Below, piece after piece: positions 25,400 through 34,066 of a DNA stretch of 64,000 nt. How positions within the stretch are numbered: the first letter of the stretch is position 1; each line of letters opens with the position of its first letter. The translations under genes were made by a program, and so were the position numbers. Below the pieces are notes generated by a model. The model saw nothing but the letters and a program-made list of their open reading frames with translations, did no database searches and was not told the origin of the DNA. Source of the DNA: an uncultured beta proteobacterium (lineage in GTDB: Bacteria > Pseudomonadota > Gammaproteobacteria > Burkholderiales > Burkholderiaceae); assembly GCA_903821995.1 (NCBI GenBank), contig CAIJNI010000080.1:87384-151383 (forward strand), written 5' to 3'.

Positions 25400-26221
25400 A
25401 TGCAATTAAACTCAAGAATTAGTGAAGGCCAATTAGTTTTACCAGAAGGTCTTACTATTCTTCGTAATCAGGGTCTTATCACACTCACTATTAATCGTGA
25501 GAATGATAAGAATAGAATTACTTTAGAAGTCTTGCAAGCGATGCTTAAATTCTTTGAGTGCATTGCTAAGGATGAAACTGCTCATGCATTAGTCATTACA
25601 GGCGCTGGATCAGATGTGTTTTCATTTGGACTTTTAAATCCAGCCTTACGATCCTCAATGTCTAAAGAAGAGGTGGTTAGCTTAATACGCTTTGGCAATA
25701 AAGTTTTTGATTGTATTGAAAATCTTCCTCAAATCGTTATTGCTGGCATTAACGGCAAAGTTATCGCTGGAGGTGCGGAACTTTCATTAGCTTGTGATAT
25801 TCGGTATGCAAGTGACAATGCAACATTATCATTTCCTGAAGCTGGTTGGGGTGGTTTTCCTGGCGCAGGTGCCCCTGTTAGACTTCCTGTTTTGATCGGC
25901 CGAGCCAGAACTATAGAACTTATATGTACCGGTAATGAAATTACAGCAAGGCAACTAGAGCAATGGGGACTCGTTCAAGCGGTATTTCCAAAGGCATCCT
26001 TCATGAAGGAAATCAATCTTATCGCCAAGAAAATTAGTCTTGCAGGCCCCCTGGCTATCAAAGGTGCTAAAAAAATTGTTAATACTCGACTTGAACCAGG
26101 CTTTATCAATGCATCTATTCTTTCCCAAGAATTGAGACATGATTTAGAGTGGAGCGAAGATGTTGCCGAAGGTATGAGAGCTCATCATGAAAATAGAACA
26201 CCAAAATTTAAAGGTTTTTAA
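25400..26221 (+). CDS. enoyl-CoA hydratase/isomerase family protein
   Basis: A 273-residue crotonase-fold protein. The oxyanion-hole segments are LVITGAGSDVFSFGLL and AGINGKVIAGGAELSLACDIRYAS, and the SFPEAGWGGFPGAGAP segment supplies the Glu normally used in catalysis. It is the last gene of the ABC operon and likely acts on the CoA ester of the imported compound, although no CoA ligase is in the operon. It converges on a Bug gene with a nine-base gap. Confidence 0.87.
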   Translation: MQLNSRISEGQLVLPEGLTILRNQGLITLTINRENDKNRITLEVLQAMLKFFECIAKDETAHALVITGAGSDVFSFGLLNPALRSSMSKEEVVSLIRFGNKVFDCIENLPQIVIAGINGKVIAGGAELSLACDIRYASDNATLSFPEAGWGGFPGAGAPVRLPVLIGRARTIELICTGNEITARQLEQWGLVQAVFPKASFMKEINLIAKKISLAGPLAIKGAKKIVNTRLEPGFINASILSQELRHDLEWSEDVAEGMRAHHENRTPKFKGF

Positions 26222-26230
26222 ATTCAATCT

Positions 26231-27202
26231 CTATTGATCTACTTTAATTCCACGCTCTTGAATTAATTTTGCTAAATTTTGCTGATCTTTTTTGGATAAT
26301 GCCATTAATTCATTTGGCTCGCTTGTACGAAGCTCTAAACCCAGTTGGTTAAAGTTTTGCTTTAGCTCTGCATCTGAAGATATGTTTTTTAGCGCTTGAT
26401 TTAATTTATCAATGATTTCAGTAGGAGTCCCTTTAGGAGTGGCAAAGCCATACCAAGCCGCAATTTCATATCCCAAAACCCCAGCCTCTGATACTGTTGG
26501 TAAGTTAGGAAGCAAAGCGATTCGCTTTAAATCAGTAGTTGCAAGACCTTTTAGTTTTTTACTTTGCACTAAAGCCTGAGAACTAAGCACAATATCAAAT
26601 GCAATATCTACTTGCTGAGATAAAACAGCCTGCCCTGCTTCAATATTACTTTTATAGGGAATATGAAGCATTTTAATACCCGTCTGAGATTGAAATAATT
26701 CAGCAGCTAATTGCAGAGTCGATCCTGGGCCAGCTGAGGCATAAGAAACTTTACCTGGATTTTCTTTAGCGTATTTGATGAATTCAGCAACTGAATTGTA
26801 CGGGGTATGTAACCCTGCAATTAAAACCATTGGGGAACTTGCAATTAAGCTGATTCCACTAAAATCACGCTCTACTTTGTAGGGTAAATTATTCTTAAAG
26901 ATAGGATTATTAACAAAGCTAGTCGAACTACATAGTAATAAGGTATATCCGTCTGCAACTGATTTAGCAACCCGATCAGTGCCAACAATCGTTCCAGCAC
27001 CCGCAATATTTTCAATGACAACCTGCTGTCCTAGATCCTTACTTAACTTATTTCCAATCATTCTTGTCAGTTGATCAGCTGCACCGCCAGGACCATAGGG
27101 CACAACTATTTTGATAGGACGCTGTGGAAAAGTCTCTGCAATTGCAACAGAGTTTAGCAATGTGTTGAAAATAAAAAAGAAAATACCCAAATATTTATTC
27201 AT
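26231..27202 (-). CDS. Bug/TctC-family periplasmic solute-binding protein
   Basis: A 323-residue Bug protein with a signal peptide (MNKYLGIFFFIFNTLLNSVAIAE). The ligand loop PIKIVVPYGPGGAAD has the normal length and near-consensus sequence, and LHIPYKSNIEAGQAVLSQQVD and ERGIKVDQ follow. It lies downstream of the Bug gene at 27279 on the same strand but is separated by a hairpin, so it may be on its own transcript. Its full-length loop sets it apart from that neighbour. Ligand unknown. Confidence 0.92.
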   Translation of the reverse strand: MNKYLGIFFFIFNTLLNSVAIAETFPQRPIKIVVPYGPGGAADQLTRMIGNKLSKDLGQQVVIENIAGAGTIVGTDRVAKSVADGYTLLLCSSTSFVNNPIFKNNLPYKVERDFSGISLIASSPMVLIAGLHTPYNSVAEFIKYAKENPGKVSYASAGPGSTLQLAAELFQSQTGIKMLHIPYKSNIEAGQAVLSQQVDIAFDIVLSSQALVQSKKLKGLATTDLKRIALLPNLPTVSEAGVLGYEIAAWYGFATPKGTPTEIIDKLNQALKNISSDAELKQNFNQLGLELRTSEPNELMALSKKDQQNLAKLIQERGIKVDQ

Positions 27203-27230
27203 ATGATTTCGTCGGAATTATCGAAAAGAT

Positions 27231-27260
27231 ATGAGGCTAATATAAATAAAATAGCCTCAT
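27231..27260 (-). terminator. hairpin after the TPP-enzyme/cupin/Bug operon
   Basis: ATGAGGCTA and TAGCCTCAT form a 9-bp stem with a 12-base loop, followed on the minus strand by ATCTTTTCG. It lies 19 bases after the stop of the Bug gene at 27279 and probably ends that operon. Confidence 0.5.
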
Positions 27261-27278
27261 GTGAAGATATAGTTTAAC

Positions 27279-28247
27279 TTACTCTGCTTTAGCGCCAGTG
27301 TCTTTAATCACTTTTGCCCATTGCTGTAAATCATTTTTTACAAAATTAGCAAAGGCAGGAGCAGCTTTAAAATCAGGATTAAATCCTTGATTATTGAGTA
27401 ACTCTTTTATTTCATTATTCGAGGCTAAATTTACAATATCCTGACTAATTTTATTAATTACTTCTGGGGGAGTCCCAGCTGGAGCATGAATCCCATTCCA
27501 AGAAGTAAAAGTTAATTGCGGTGAACCTGATTCCCCAACGGTAGGTAGTTGGGGTAATTGTGAATATCGGCTTGGGCCTGTTACCGCTACAACTTTTAAC
27601 TTACCTGCTGCTACATTCACAAGAGTTGGACCTGTTCCAAATAGCATTTGAACTCTTCCACCAATTAAATCGGTAACAGCTCCTGGTGTGCCATTATAGG
27701 GAACATGAATGACTTCTACTTTCTCATATGTCCTTAACATTTCACACCCTAAATGAGCTGTTGTACCAATCCCGGTAGATGCGCAATTAATGGTGCCTGG
27801 TTTGCTTTTAGCAAGTTGAATTAATTCACTTAAGGAGTTTGCAGGAACAGTAGGATTTAAGAGAACAAAAAATGGTAAAGATGCGATTTGCGCAACAGGC
27901 TCAAAGTTTTTGAGTAATGAAACTTTAGGTTTTCCTTGAATATATTCCATAATGGAATATGAACCAGTTGTCAGTAACAATGTATAACCGTCTGCAGGAG
28001 CTTTTGCAACAGTTTGAGCGGCTAAAACCCCACCTGCCCCCGGAATTTGCTCAACATAGACAGATACCCCCCACTGCGCTGATAATTTTCCAGCAACTGC
28101 TCTCGCAATTGCATCAGGTCCAGGCCCAACAATTAACCGAATTGGTTTATTGGGATAATCCATAGCAATTGAATAAAAAGATAAAAAATAACTAGTCAGC
28201 ACAAGAAGAAAAGTTATCCGCGTTATAGACCTAGGACGATAAGACAT
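27279..28247 (-). CDS. Bug-family solute-binding protein with shortened ligand loop
   Basis: A 322-residue Bug protein whose beta1-alpha1 ligand loop reads PIRLIVGPGPDAIAR: between the Arg and the Asp there are seven residues instead of the eleven in six other Bug proteins of the window. The signal peptide ends near YSIAMDYPNKP. Other blocks are normal (VEQIPGAGGVLAAQTVA, IHVPYNGTPGAVTDLIGGR, KDTGAKAE). It is the last gene of the operon TPP enzyme, cupin, cupin, Bug. The missing loop residues usually contact a ligand carboxylate, so ligand choice may differ. Confidence 0.92.
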   Translation of the reverse strand: MSYRPRSITRITFLLVLTSYFLSFYSIAMDYPNKPIRLIVGPGPDAIARAVAGKLSAQWGVSVYVEQIPGAGGVLAAQTVAKAPADGYTLLLTTGSYSIMEYIQGKPKVSLLKNFEPVAQIASLPFFVLLNPTVPANSLSELIQLAKSKPGTINCASTGIGTTAHLGCEMLRTYEKVEVIHVPYNGTPGAVTDLIGGRVQMLFGTGPTLVNVAAGKLKVVAVTGPSRYSQLPQLPTVGESGSPQLTFTSWNGIHAPAGTPPEVINKISQDIVNLASNNEIKELLNNQGFNPDFKAAPAFANFVKNDLQQWAKVIKDTGAKAE

Positions 28248-28270
28248 AAAACCTCCGCTTGAAGATTAAA

Positions 28271-28816
28271 TTACTTAGATGCGCTCTGAGATGAGATTAC
28301 CATAGTACAGGGTTTGTCAGTATGGTTGCTCCAAGCATGGTTGGTGCCACGCTGTACAACAATTTCACCAGCATTCATGATCACTTCTTCTTTATCAAGA
28401 ATCAGAGTGATACTCCCCTCAATAATGAAACAAAAATCAAGCCGATTGGCTTTTTCCATATAGGGGTGAGGACTTAATGTTACGTAGTTCGAATTATGGG
28501 GAGCCCCTGCAGATTCAAAAAAATGCCTAATGTCAGAATCATTAATGCGAAGTTTCAGATCTTTATCTGGTGGAAAAGTAACATACCTACAAAGAGACCC
28601 ACCTTTAGGAGGATTGATGCCATACTTTTTAATATCAAAGTCTTCAGGAGTTTGCCACAGTTTAACGGGGGTCTCTTTTGATACCCATAAAAGTGACGAT
28701 TTAAATCCAGGTCTTGCAGGATCCTCTATAAAAAAGGGTGAAGGTCCATCAGCAATTACCTTTGAGCGCTTATTTTCGTCAACAACAATCACTCTTCTAT
28801 CTAATTTTCTTGACAT
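28271..28816 (-). CDS. cupin-domain protein, type 2 of the paired cupins
   Basis: A 181-residue single-cupin protein. The ATG at 28816 follows GAGGAGTAGGA and sits seven bases after the stop of the partner cupin, better than the longer frame overlapping that gene. Cupin motif 1 is HPYMEKANRLDFCFIIEGSITLILD and motif 2 is GEIVVQRGTNHAWSNHTD. Only one His in each motif is seen, so the classical four-ligand metal site is incomplete. It corresponds to the protein at 31781-32314. Function unknown; the constant pairing suggests a heteromer or consecutive steps. Confidence 0.82.
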   Translation of the reverse strand: MSRKLDRRVIVVDENKRSKVIADGPSPFFIEDPARPGFKSSLLWVSKETPVKLWQTPEDFDIKKYGINPPKGGSLCRYVTFPPDKDLKLRINDSDIRHFFESAGAPHNSNYVTLSPHPYMEKANRLDFCFIIEGSITLILDKEEVIMNAGEIVVQRGTNHAWSNHTDKPCTMVISSQSASK

Positions 28817-28823
28817 AGCAATC

Positions 28824-29384
28824 CTACTCCTCAAATTGTCCAGCAAGCATCACAAAAGCCATTTGGCTTCCAACAAGGTCTCGCCATGCATGCCAACTTC
28901 CAACCTGAATCACGACATCACCTGGATATAAAGTTCTCATACCACCATCATCAGTTAATAAAATGCGCTCACCAGTTAAAACAATACCGTAATCTAAAGT
29001 TTCAGATTTATGAATACGTGTGGTAAACACATTTTGATTACCACGCTCATGCGTTCCACCTTCAGTAACTTTAGGAGGATGCTCAGCAGTGATGTATTTA
29101 TCTGTGGCAGGATCGTAGTCAACAGGCTTTTGTGATGACTCAACAACTCTTAATCGACCACCACTATCAGGGGGTTCAAAATGAAATGGTACATCACCAT
29201 CATCTTTGGTCCCAGAAATTGGCACAGGATTTTTATCCCATAACCAAATGTCGGTCATTCCAGTGCCTTTCTTAAATTGATTTGCACTAACTGATGGCGC
29301 AGGACCATCATAAATAACACAACTGCGACCGTCTTTATCTTCACCCGTCACAACGCGACGAATTGGTTTAATTCCTTCAGCCAT
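28824..29384 (-). CDS. cupin-domain protein, type 1 of the paired cupins
   Basis: A 186-residue protein beginning IKPIRRVVTGEDKDGRS, a leader shared with the partner cupins, followed by a linker and a C-terminal cupin barrel. Motif 1 is IHKSETLDYGIVLTGE and motif 2 is GDVVIQVGSWHAWRD. The counterpart at 32341-32913 aligns from end to end. It lies 30 bases after the TPP enzyme gene and just ahead of the second cupin, in one operon. Similar cupins of the LDYGIVL type occur widely in bacteria and fungi without an assigned role. Confidence 0.82.
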   Translation of the reverse strand: MAEGIKPIRRVVTGEDKDGRSCVIYDGPAPSVSANQFKKGTGMTDIWLWDKNPVPISGTKDDGDVPFHFEPPDSGGRLRVVESSQKPVDYDPATDKYITAEHPPKVTEGGTHERGNQNVFTTRIHKSETLDYGIVLTGERILLTDDGGMRTLYPGDVVIQVGSWHAWRDLVGSQMAFVMLAGQFEE

Positions 29385-29414
29385 GCTGCCTCCTCATGTT
29401 TTATTGATGAAGTA

Positions 29415-31130
29415 TTAAGCGCCAGTTTTTTGATAAGAATGAAAATCTCTACCTGTTGCAGTCCACGGATGCTCAGCAATAGCATACATATCAGTTGCAA
29501 CATCGACCACTACGGGTTTATTCATTGCAATCGCTTCATCTAATGCACCACGAAGGTCTTCAGCCTTTTCAACTCGAATCCCAGCCACACCAAAAGATTT
29601 AGCAACATCAGCAAAATTTAATTCAGGAAAACGCCACATTTCTTCAGAACGACCCCGTTGTTTTCCACCATAAGCAGAATCATTTAAGCGAATCTCTTGA
29701 TTGAGTGCACTATTGTTGTTAACCACAACAACAGTATTAATGTTGTGTCGTTTTGCAGTTTCAAGTTCACCAATATGATAATAAAAACCACCATCGCCAG
29801 TAAAACAAACGACAGGTTGATCAGGTAAAGCACATTTCACGCCAAGTGAGGCTGGAAATGCCCACCCCAATGATCCTGAGGTACGGAAATAACGCTGTTC
29901 AGGATGGTTTAATTCAATAAAGCGTGATGTCCATATTCCTGCATGCCCCGTGTCAGAAACAACCACCCCATTTTCCGGTAATGCATTTGAAATTTCACGA
30001 CAAATACGCGGTGGAATAATAGGGCTTGCATTTGAAGTAGAGAGCTTGTCATTTTCAGTCCGCCATTCTTTAACCATTTCTTGTACACGTGCACGCCAAG
30101 CTGAAAGGTCAGAAGATGGTCTGTCAGGAGCCATTTGAAAAAGTGTTTGTAAGCTAACTTTAGCGTCACCTAAGATAGATACGATATTTGGATAGTTGCG
30201 CCCCAATTCTGCAGGATCAATATCTAACTGAATGACTGGCTTATCAGCAGATGGAAACATCCAGTTGTTAGTGACTTGACCACCTGTATGACTACCAATA
30301 AAGAATATTAAATCAGCCTCATGTACAGCACGGTTCGCACAATCTCTTGAGTAAGAACCAGGAACACCGACATTCAAAGGATGATGATCTGCCACCGCTG
30401 ATTTTGAATTGAGTGAAGTGGCTACTGGAATCTTCATTTTTTCAATAAATTGAAGAAGCTCTTTCTGAGCCTCTGATCGCATTACTCCACCACCAGCAAT
30501 AACGATCGGGCGCTGGGCTTTTAACAATAAATCTAAAGCTGCTTTCACATCATTTGTGTTCGGTGCAGGTCTAAATGCAGGAGCCTTGCTATACATTTTT
30601 TCTGCTAAAGGATTAAGTTCTACTTCAGCTTCAGTGATCTGACCTAAATGACTTTGAATTCTTAAATGCACTGGACCTGGAGATCCTGATGTGGCCATCC
30701 GAAAGGATTGGCGAAGAAGGTCTGGCAATCGTCCAACTGTATCAACACTTAAATTGGATTTAGTTAAACAGGTGAATTGTGTAATATCATCAACTTCTTG
30801 GTAAGCATGGCGATGACGCGATACGGGTGTAGGCCCTCCAGTAATCGCTATGACTGGTGAACCAGCCATGTAAGCATCCCTTAAACCAGCCGCAAGATTG
30901 GATGCACCAATCATTTGTGCCATACAAACTCCGGGCTTTCCACTCGCTCTAGCATATCCATCTGCCATGTATGCGGCAGATTTTTCGCCGTGTGTCATTA
31001 CCCTAGCAATGGGTAAATCTTCCATTTCTGCAAAGGACTTAAGCATAAATGCTGGCACAAAAAAGATGTGCGATACACCATAATCAACCATTGCATCAGC
31101 AAAATACTTCGCGCCTGTCATTTTAGCCAT
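29415..31130 (-). CDS. thiamine-diphosphate-dependent enzyme, acetolactate synthase/benzoylformate decarboxylase superfamily (copy A)
   Basis: A 571-residue TPP enzyme; the ATG at 31130 follows GGAGGAG at 9-base spacing. The order is an N-terminal PYR domain with the catalytic Glu49 in MTHGEKSAAY, a central domain (AQRPIVIAGGGV), and a C-terminal PP domain with GDGGFYYHIGE at about 445 and NNN at about 471. It decarboxylates or ligates a 2-keto acid; ilvN-like regulatory subunits are absent, so it is not a biosynthetic acetolactate synthase. It leads an operon with two cupins and a Bug protein and is clearly paralogous to the enzyme at 36014. Confidence 0.88.
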   Translation of the reverse strand: MAKMTGAKYFADAMVDYGVSHIFFVPAFMLKSFAEMEDLPIARVMTHGEKSAAYMADGYARASGKPGVCMAQMIGASNLAAGLRDAYMAGSPVIAITGGPTPVSRHRHAYQEVDDITQFTCLTKSNLSVDTVGRLPDLLRQSFRMATSGSPGPVHLRIQSHLGQITEAEVELNPLAEKMYSKAPAFRPAPNTNDVKAALDLLLKAQRPIVIAGGGVMRSEAQKELLQFIEKMKIPVATSLNSKSAVADHHPLNVGVPGSYSRDCANRAVHEADLIFFIGSHTGGQVTNNWMFPSADKPVIQLDIDPAELGRNYPNIVSILGDAKVSLQTLFQMAPDRPSSDLSAWRARVQEMVKEWRTENDKLSTSNASPIIPPRICREISNALPENGVVVSDTGHAGIWTSRFIELNHPEQRYFRTSGSLGWAFPASLGVKCALPDQPVVCFTGDGGFYYHIGELETAKRHNINTVVVVNNNSALNQEIRLNDSAYGGKQRGRSEEMWRFPELNFADVAKSFGVAGIRVEKAEDLRGALDEAIAMNKPVVVDVATDMYAIAEHPWTATGRDFHSYQKTGA

Positions 31131-31410
31131 GTGAGTTGTCTCCTCCACCAGATTATTAAATCTTTATAATTTTTATTTCTTCGACATTTATACCTTGAAT
31201 TCAGCTAGTTGCCTAATAATAAAATCTTATAGTTCAATGTCTAACGGTTATAGAGAGCCATTAATTTATATAGCCCTAGAGAAAACTAAGGGTTTATTAT
31301 AAGGAAAGAATAGTGACTATGATAAATTTATGAATTCATTCTGAAATTTTGCGGTTAGCTTAAAAATTTCTAGTAGTTTTTTTGACGAATTATTTTGTTG
31401 AAAGGCTTTA

Positions 31411-31578
31411 ATGAATATTCTTTCTAAAATTATTTTTGTTTTATTCTTGAATTCGAATCAGTTTTCTTATGCAGACGAATTCCCTAATAAACCGATTCGA
31501 ATTATTGTTGGCTCGGGAGCAGATCAAATTGCTAGAATTCTAAGTGAGCAACTCAGTATCACTTGGGCCCAAAACTAA
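31411..31578 (+). pseudogene. broken Bug solute-binding protein gene (first 55 codons only)
   Basis: An ATG after AAAGG opens a normal Bug signal peptide (MNILSKIIFVLFL...) and the start of the mature domain, DEFPNKPIRIIVGSGADQ then IARILSEQLSITWAQN, ending in a stop at 31576. It is closest to the short-loop Bug at 35040 (same GSGADQ loop and ITWxQ block). About 265 residues expected after this point are missing. A hydrolase relic in another frame follows at once, so this is a rearrangement junction rather than a simple stop mutation. Confidence 0.8.
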
Positions 31579-31583
31579 TTGAG

Positions 31584-31778
31584 ATGGTTGATCTTCGAAC
31601 TAAGTCGGCTCCATATTCTATTGAACGTGTTGAAGTCGAGTTTGATGATCGAAAAACAATTTCTTGTCTACTGCACCTACTCCCCGATCGCCGTAAAGCA
31701 CCCATAGTAATCTAAGTACCAGGGATGGAGCAGACTAAAGAGGTTTTCCCTAAAGCCTACACCAATGCTTTCGCTTAA
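31584..31778 (+). pseudogene. alpha/beta-hydrolase gene fragment
   Basis: Reading from 31584, one frame gives MVDLRTKSAPYSIERVEVEF, then a segment with LLHLLPDRRKAPIVI, an in-frame stop at 31713, then VPGMEQTKEVFPKAYTN and a final stop at 31776. The APIVI*VPGMEQTKE stretch resembles the first core strand and oxyanion region of FrsA/2,6-dihydropseudooxynicotine-hydrolase-like proteins (resemblance recalled, not searched). Both ends of the parent gene are missing. The fragment stops three bases before the end of the convergent cupin gene. Confidence 0.6.
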
Positions 31779-31780
31779 AT

Positions 31781-32314
31781 TTACTCTTTTGCATCATGCG
31801 AAGAAATTGCAATAATACATTCCTCATCAGACCTATTACTCCAAGCATGAGCAGTGCCACGCTGAACAATGCTATCGTTTTTCTTGAGATGGACCTCAGT
31901 CTTATCAAGAATTAAAGTAATTTCTCCTTTTAAAACAACGCATAAATCAAGGCTCTTTACCTTCTGGTAATAAGGGTGTTTGACACCGTCTTGATAAAGT
32001 GATGCTTGCAGAAGCCCTAATGCTTGGTAATAGGATCTGACCTGCTGTGCAGTAATTGTTGAAATCCACGATTTATCAGGCGGAAAAGTGTAAAAATGAA
32101 ACATTGAACCACCTTTGGGAGGTTTCAGCATATGAGATTTAGCATCCACATCCTCAATATGATCAATTTTTGCCGGTGTACTTTGGGTCAGCCAAACTCT
32201 TTGGCGCTTAAACCCGGGCCTAGCAGGATCAATCAGTGGTGTATCTAAAATTTGGTCAGATAAAGCAAATGATTTTCCATCTGTAGTGTCTATTGTGACA
32301 ATGCGGCGTACCAT
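31781..32314 (-). CDS. cupin-domain protein, type 2 (second locus)
   Basis: A 177-residue counterpart of the cupin at 28271. Shared blocks are RRIVTIDTTDGKS, DPARPGFKRQRVWL, PPKGGSMFHFYTFPPDKSW, and motif 2 IVQRGTAHAWSNRSDE. Motif 1 is KHPYYQKVKSLDLCVVLKGEI. The nearest structural analogy is a small metal-binding cupin, but only one His per motif is evident. It is last in the LysR, cupin, cupin operon. The broken hydrolase fragment lies just beyond its stop. Confidence 0.8.
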   Translation of the reverse strand: MVRRIVTIDTTDGKSFALSDQILDTPLIDPARPGFKRQRVWLTQSTPAKIDHIEDVDAKSHMLKPPKGGSMFHFYTFPPDKSWISTITAQQVRSYYQALGLLQASLYQDGVKHPYYQKVKSLDLCVVLKGEITLILDKTEVHLKKNDSIVQRGTAHAWSNRSDEECIIAISSHDAKE

Positions 32315-32340
32315 GTGATTCCTATTATTTTGTATTGTGA

Positions 32341-32913
32341 TTATTTAACTTCTGGACCGGGTTCTGATCCCATCATGATGAATCCCATTAAACTCGTATC
32401 ATCAGGGTTCTTCCATCCATGCCAATTTGCTAATTGAACAACGACATCACCTGGTAATAAAACTCTTTCTTCATCATCCAGTATGAGCGTTCGACTCCCC
32501 TCCATAACAAATCCGTAATCTACTGTTTGCGATTGGTGAATGGGAGAACTATATGCATTCTTGCCCCCCTTGTCCCATGTGTGACTTCCTTTTCTTTGAA
32601 AAGGTGCAGTGATAGGTGCCGCAGTAGTATCGAGCAAAGGATCATAATCTTCAGGCTTAGCAGCAGACTGAACTATCCTCAAGTGTCCGCCTTGCCCAGG
32701 CGGGTCAAATGAAAATGGTAAATTTCCGTCATCCTCATGACCTGAGATATTAGCAGGACACTCCTTAAATACCCATACATCAGTCATCCCAGCACTTGCA
32801 GCAATGGTACCCACATTAACATTGGGTGCATCACTATCAAAAATAACAGTTGAATTTCCAGCCTCATCATTACCTGTCACTATTCTTCGAATAGCTTTCA
32901 TTTCTAATGCCAT
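32341..32913 (-). CDS. cupin-domain protein, type 1 (second locus)
   Basis: A 190-residue counterpart of the cupin at 28824. It shares AIRRIVTGNDEAGNS, GMTDVW, the DDGNLPFSFDPPGQGG block and LRIVQSAAKPEDYDP. Motif 1 is IHQSQTVDYGFVMEGS and motif 2 is GDVVVQLANWHGWKN. The start has an AGGAGCTGAG site. It lies 14 bases after the LysR gene and 26 before the second cupin, so regulator and cupins are co-transcribed, while the matching TPP enzyme is in the divergent operon. Confidence 0.8.
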   Translation of the reverse strand: MALEMKAIRRIVTGNDEAGNSTVIFDSDAPNVNVGTIAASAGMTDVWVFKECPANISGHEDDGNLPFSFDPPGQGGHLRIVQSAAKPEDYDPLLDTTAAPITAPFQRKGSHTWDKGGKNAYSSPIHQSQTVDYGFVMEGSRTLILDDEERVLLPGDVVVQLANWHGWKNPDDTSLMGFIMMGSEPGPEVK

Positions 32914-32927
32914 CTCAGCTCCTATTT

Positions 32928-33863
32928 CTATTTATTGTTGTCAGTATTGAGCATAACCCGATTCAGATATTCATTATTAAAATCGGGTTGGATCATATTA
33001 ATAAATTCCATCACATTAGGCCTTAAGTACTTGTCCCGGAGAATCAAGATATTAGTTTGACTCGAAGGAAAAATATGAGAGGCATCTAAAATTTGAATTC
33101 CAAGATCTTTTGATTTTTCATACGTAACAGTAGGTAGAATTGCAATGCCGTGGCCTAGCTCAACGTAAGCTTTGATGACGTCTGAATCAATGGCACTCAT
33201 GAAAATTTGAGGTGTGATTCCTTCTTTCTCAAATGCTTTTAATACATCAGCTCCACCTGGCAGATGACGATCAATAATTAAAAGGGGATACTCTGCAAGG
33301 TCACGAAGCGTAATGTTTTTTTTGGTCAGCAAAGGACTTGTGTTCGTCACAAAAATGCTTCTATCCAGTTGGCCGCAGGGCAAACAAAGGATGGAATCCT
33401 GTTCTTCAAAGAGCTTTGCACATATACCAAAATCAACTTCCCCTTGTAATACCCAATTGGAAATCTCAAAAGGACTTCCCTGCCTAATCTCTAAATGGAC
33501 CTTTGGATTTTTCTCTTTAAAAGAGTTGATGATGGGCATTAAGGTATATTTAGCGTGAGCATGAGTAGTCCCTAGGGATAACTGACCAGTACTTTTGTGA
33601 GAGAATTCATCTCCAATCAGCTTTAAATTACTCATGTCAGACATCATTCGTTGAGCAATCGTAAACACTTTTTTACCAGGCTCGGTAAGTCCGACAATGC
33701 GATTACCATTTCTAATGAGAACCTTAATACCAATTTCTTCTTCTAGCATCTGGATTTGCTTACTAATTCCTGGCTGAGAAGTATGTAATTCTTTAGCTGC
33801 GCTAGAAATACTGAATTTAGCATTCACTATCCCACATAAATAACGCAGCTGTTGAAGGTTCAT
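32928..33863 (-). CDS. LysR-family transcriptional regulator
   Basis: A 311-residue LTTR. The N-terminal winged helix (MNLQQLRYLCGIVNAKFSIS, then AAKELHTSQPGISKQIQMLEEEIG) is a good match to the CysB/NAC-like subgroup. The effector-binding domain starts near residue 90. It is divergent from the Bug-Bug-TPP-SMP30 operon and leads its own operon with two cupins, so it probably senses a pathway intermediate and controls both directions. An ATATAAGCTATAT dyad lies in the 203-base spacer. It may also control the other TPP/cupin copy. Confidence 0.92.
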   Translation of the reverse strand: MNLQQLRYLCGIVNAKFSISSAAKELHTSQPGISKQIQMLEEEIGIKVLIRNGNRIVGLTEPGKKVFTIAQRMMSDMSNLKLIGDEFSHKSTGQLSLGTTHAHAKYTLMPIINSFKEKNPKVHLEIRQGSPFEISNWVLQGEVDFGICAKLFEEQDSILCLPCGQLDRSIFVTNTSPLLTKKNITLRDLAEYPLLIIDRHLPGGADVLKAFEKEGITPQIFMSAIDSDVIKAYVELGHGIAILPTVTYEKSKDLGIQILDASHIFPSSQTNILILRDKYLRPNVMEFINMIQPDFNNEYLNRVMLNTDNNK

Positions 33864-33964
33864 AGTTGGTACCCTAAGACATCGATGATTTTGATTATTT
33901 TATTAACTTTCATTTTATATCATCAATTCAAGAAAATATTTGGATGAACCAATTTCTGTAATTG

Positions 33965-33977
33965 ATATAAGCTATAT
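33965..33977. promoter_or_regulatory. candidate LysR-type operator dyad
   Basis: ATATA-AGC-TATAT is an interrupted palindrome in the divergent promoter region, about 100 bases from both the LysR and the Bug starts, where LTTR activation sites usually lie. AT-rich dyads occur by chance in such DNA, so the call is tentative. Confidence 0.35.
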
Positions 33978-34066
33978 TTTCGTAGTATGATTACTTTGTT
34001 ATTAAAATTATTTTTCATAACAACACAATAAAAATAATTCGACAAAGTCGATAATGGAGACAAATA

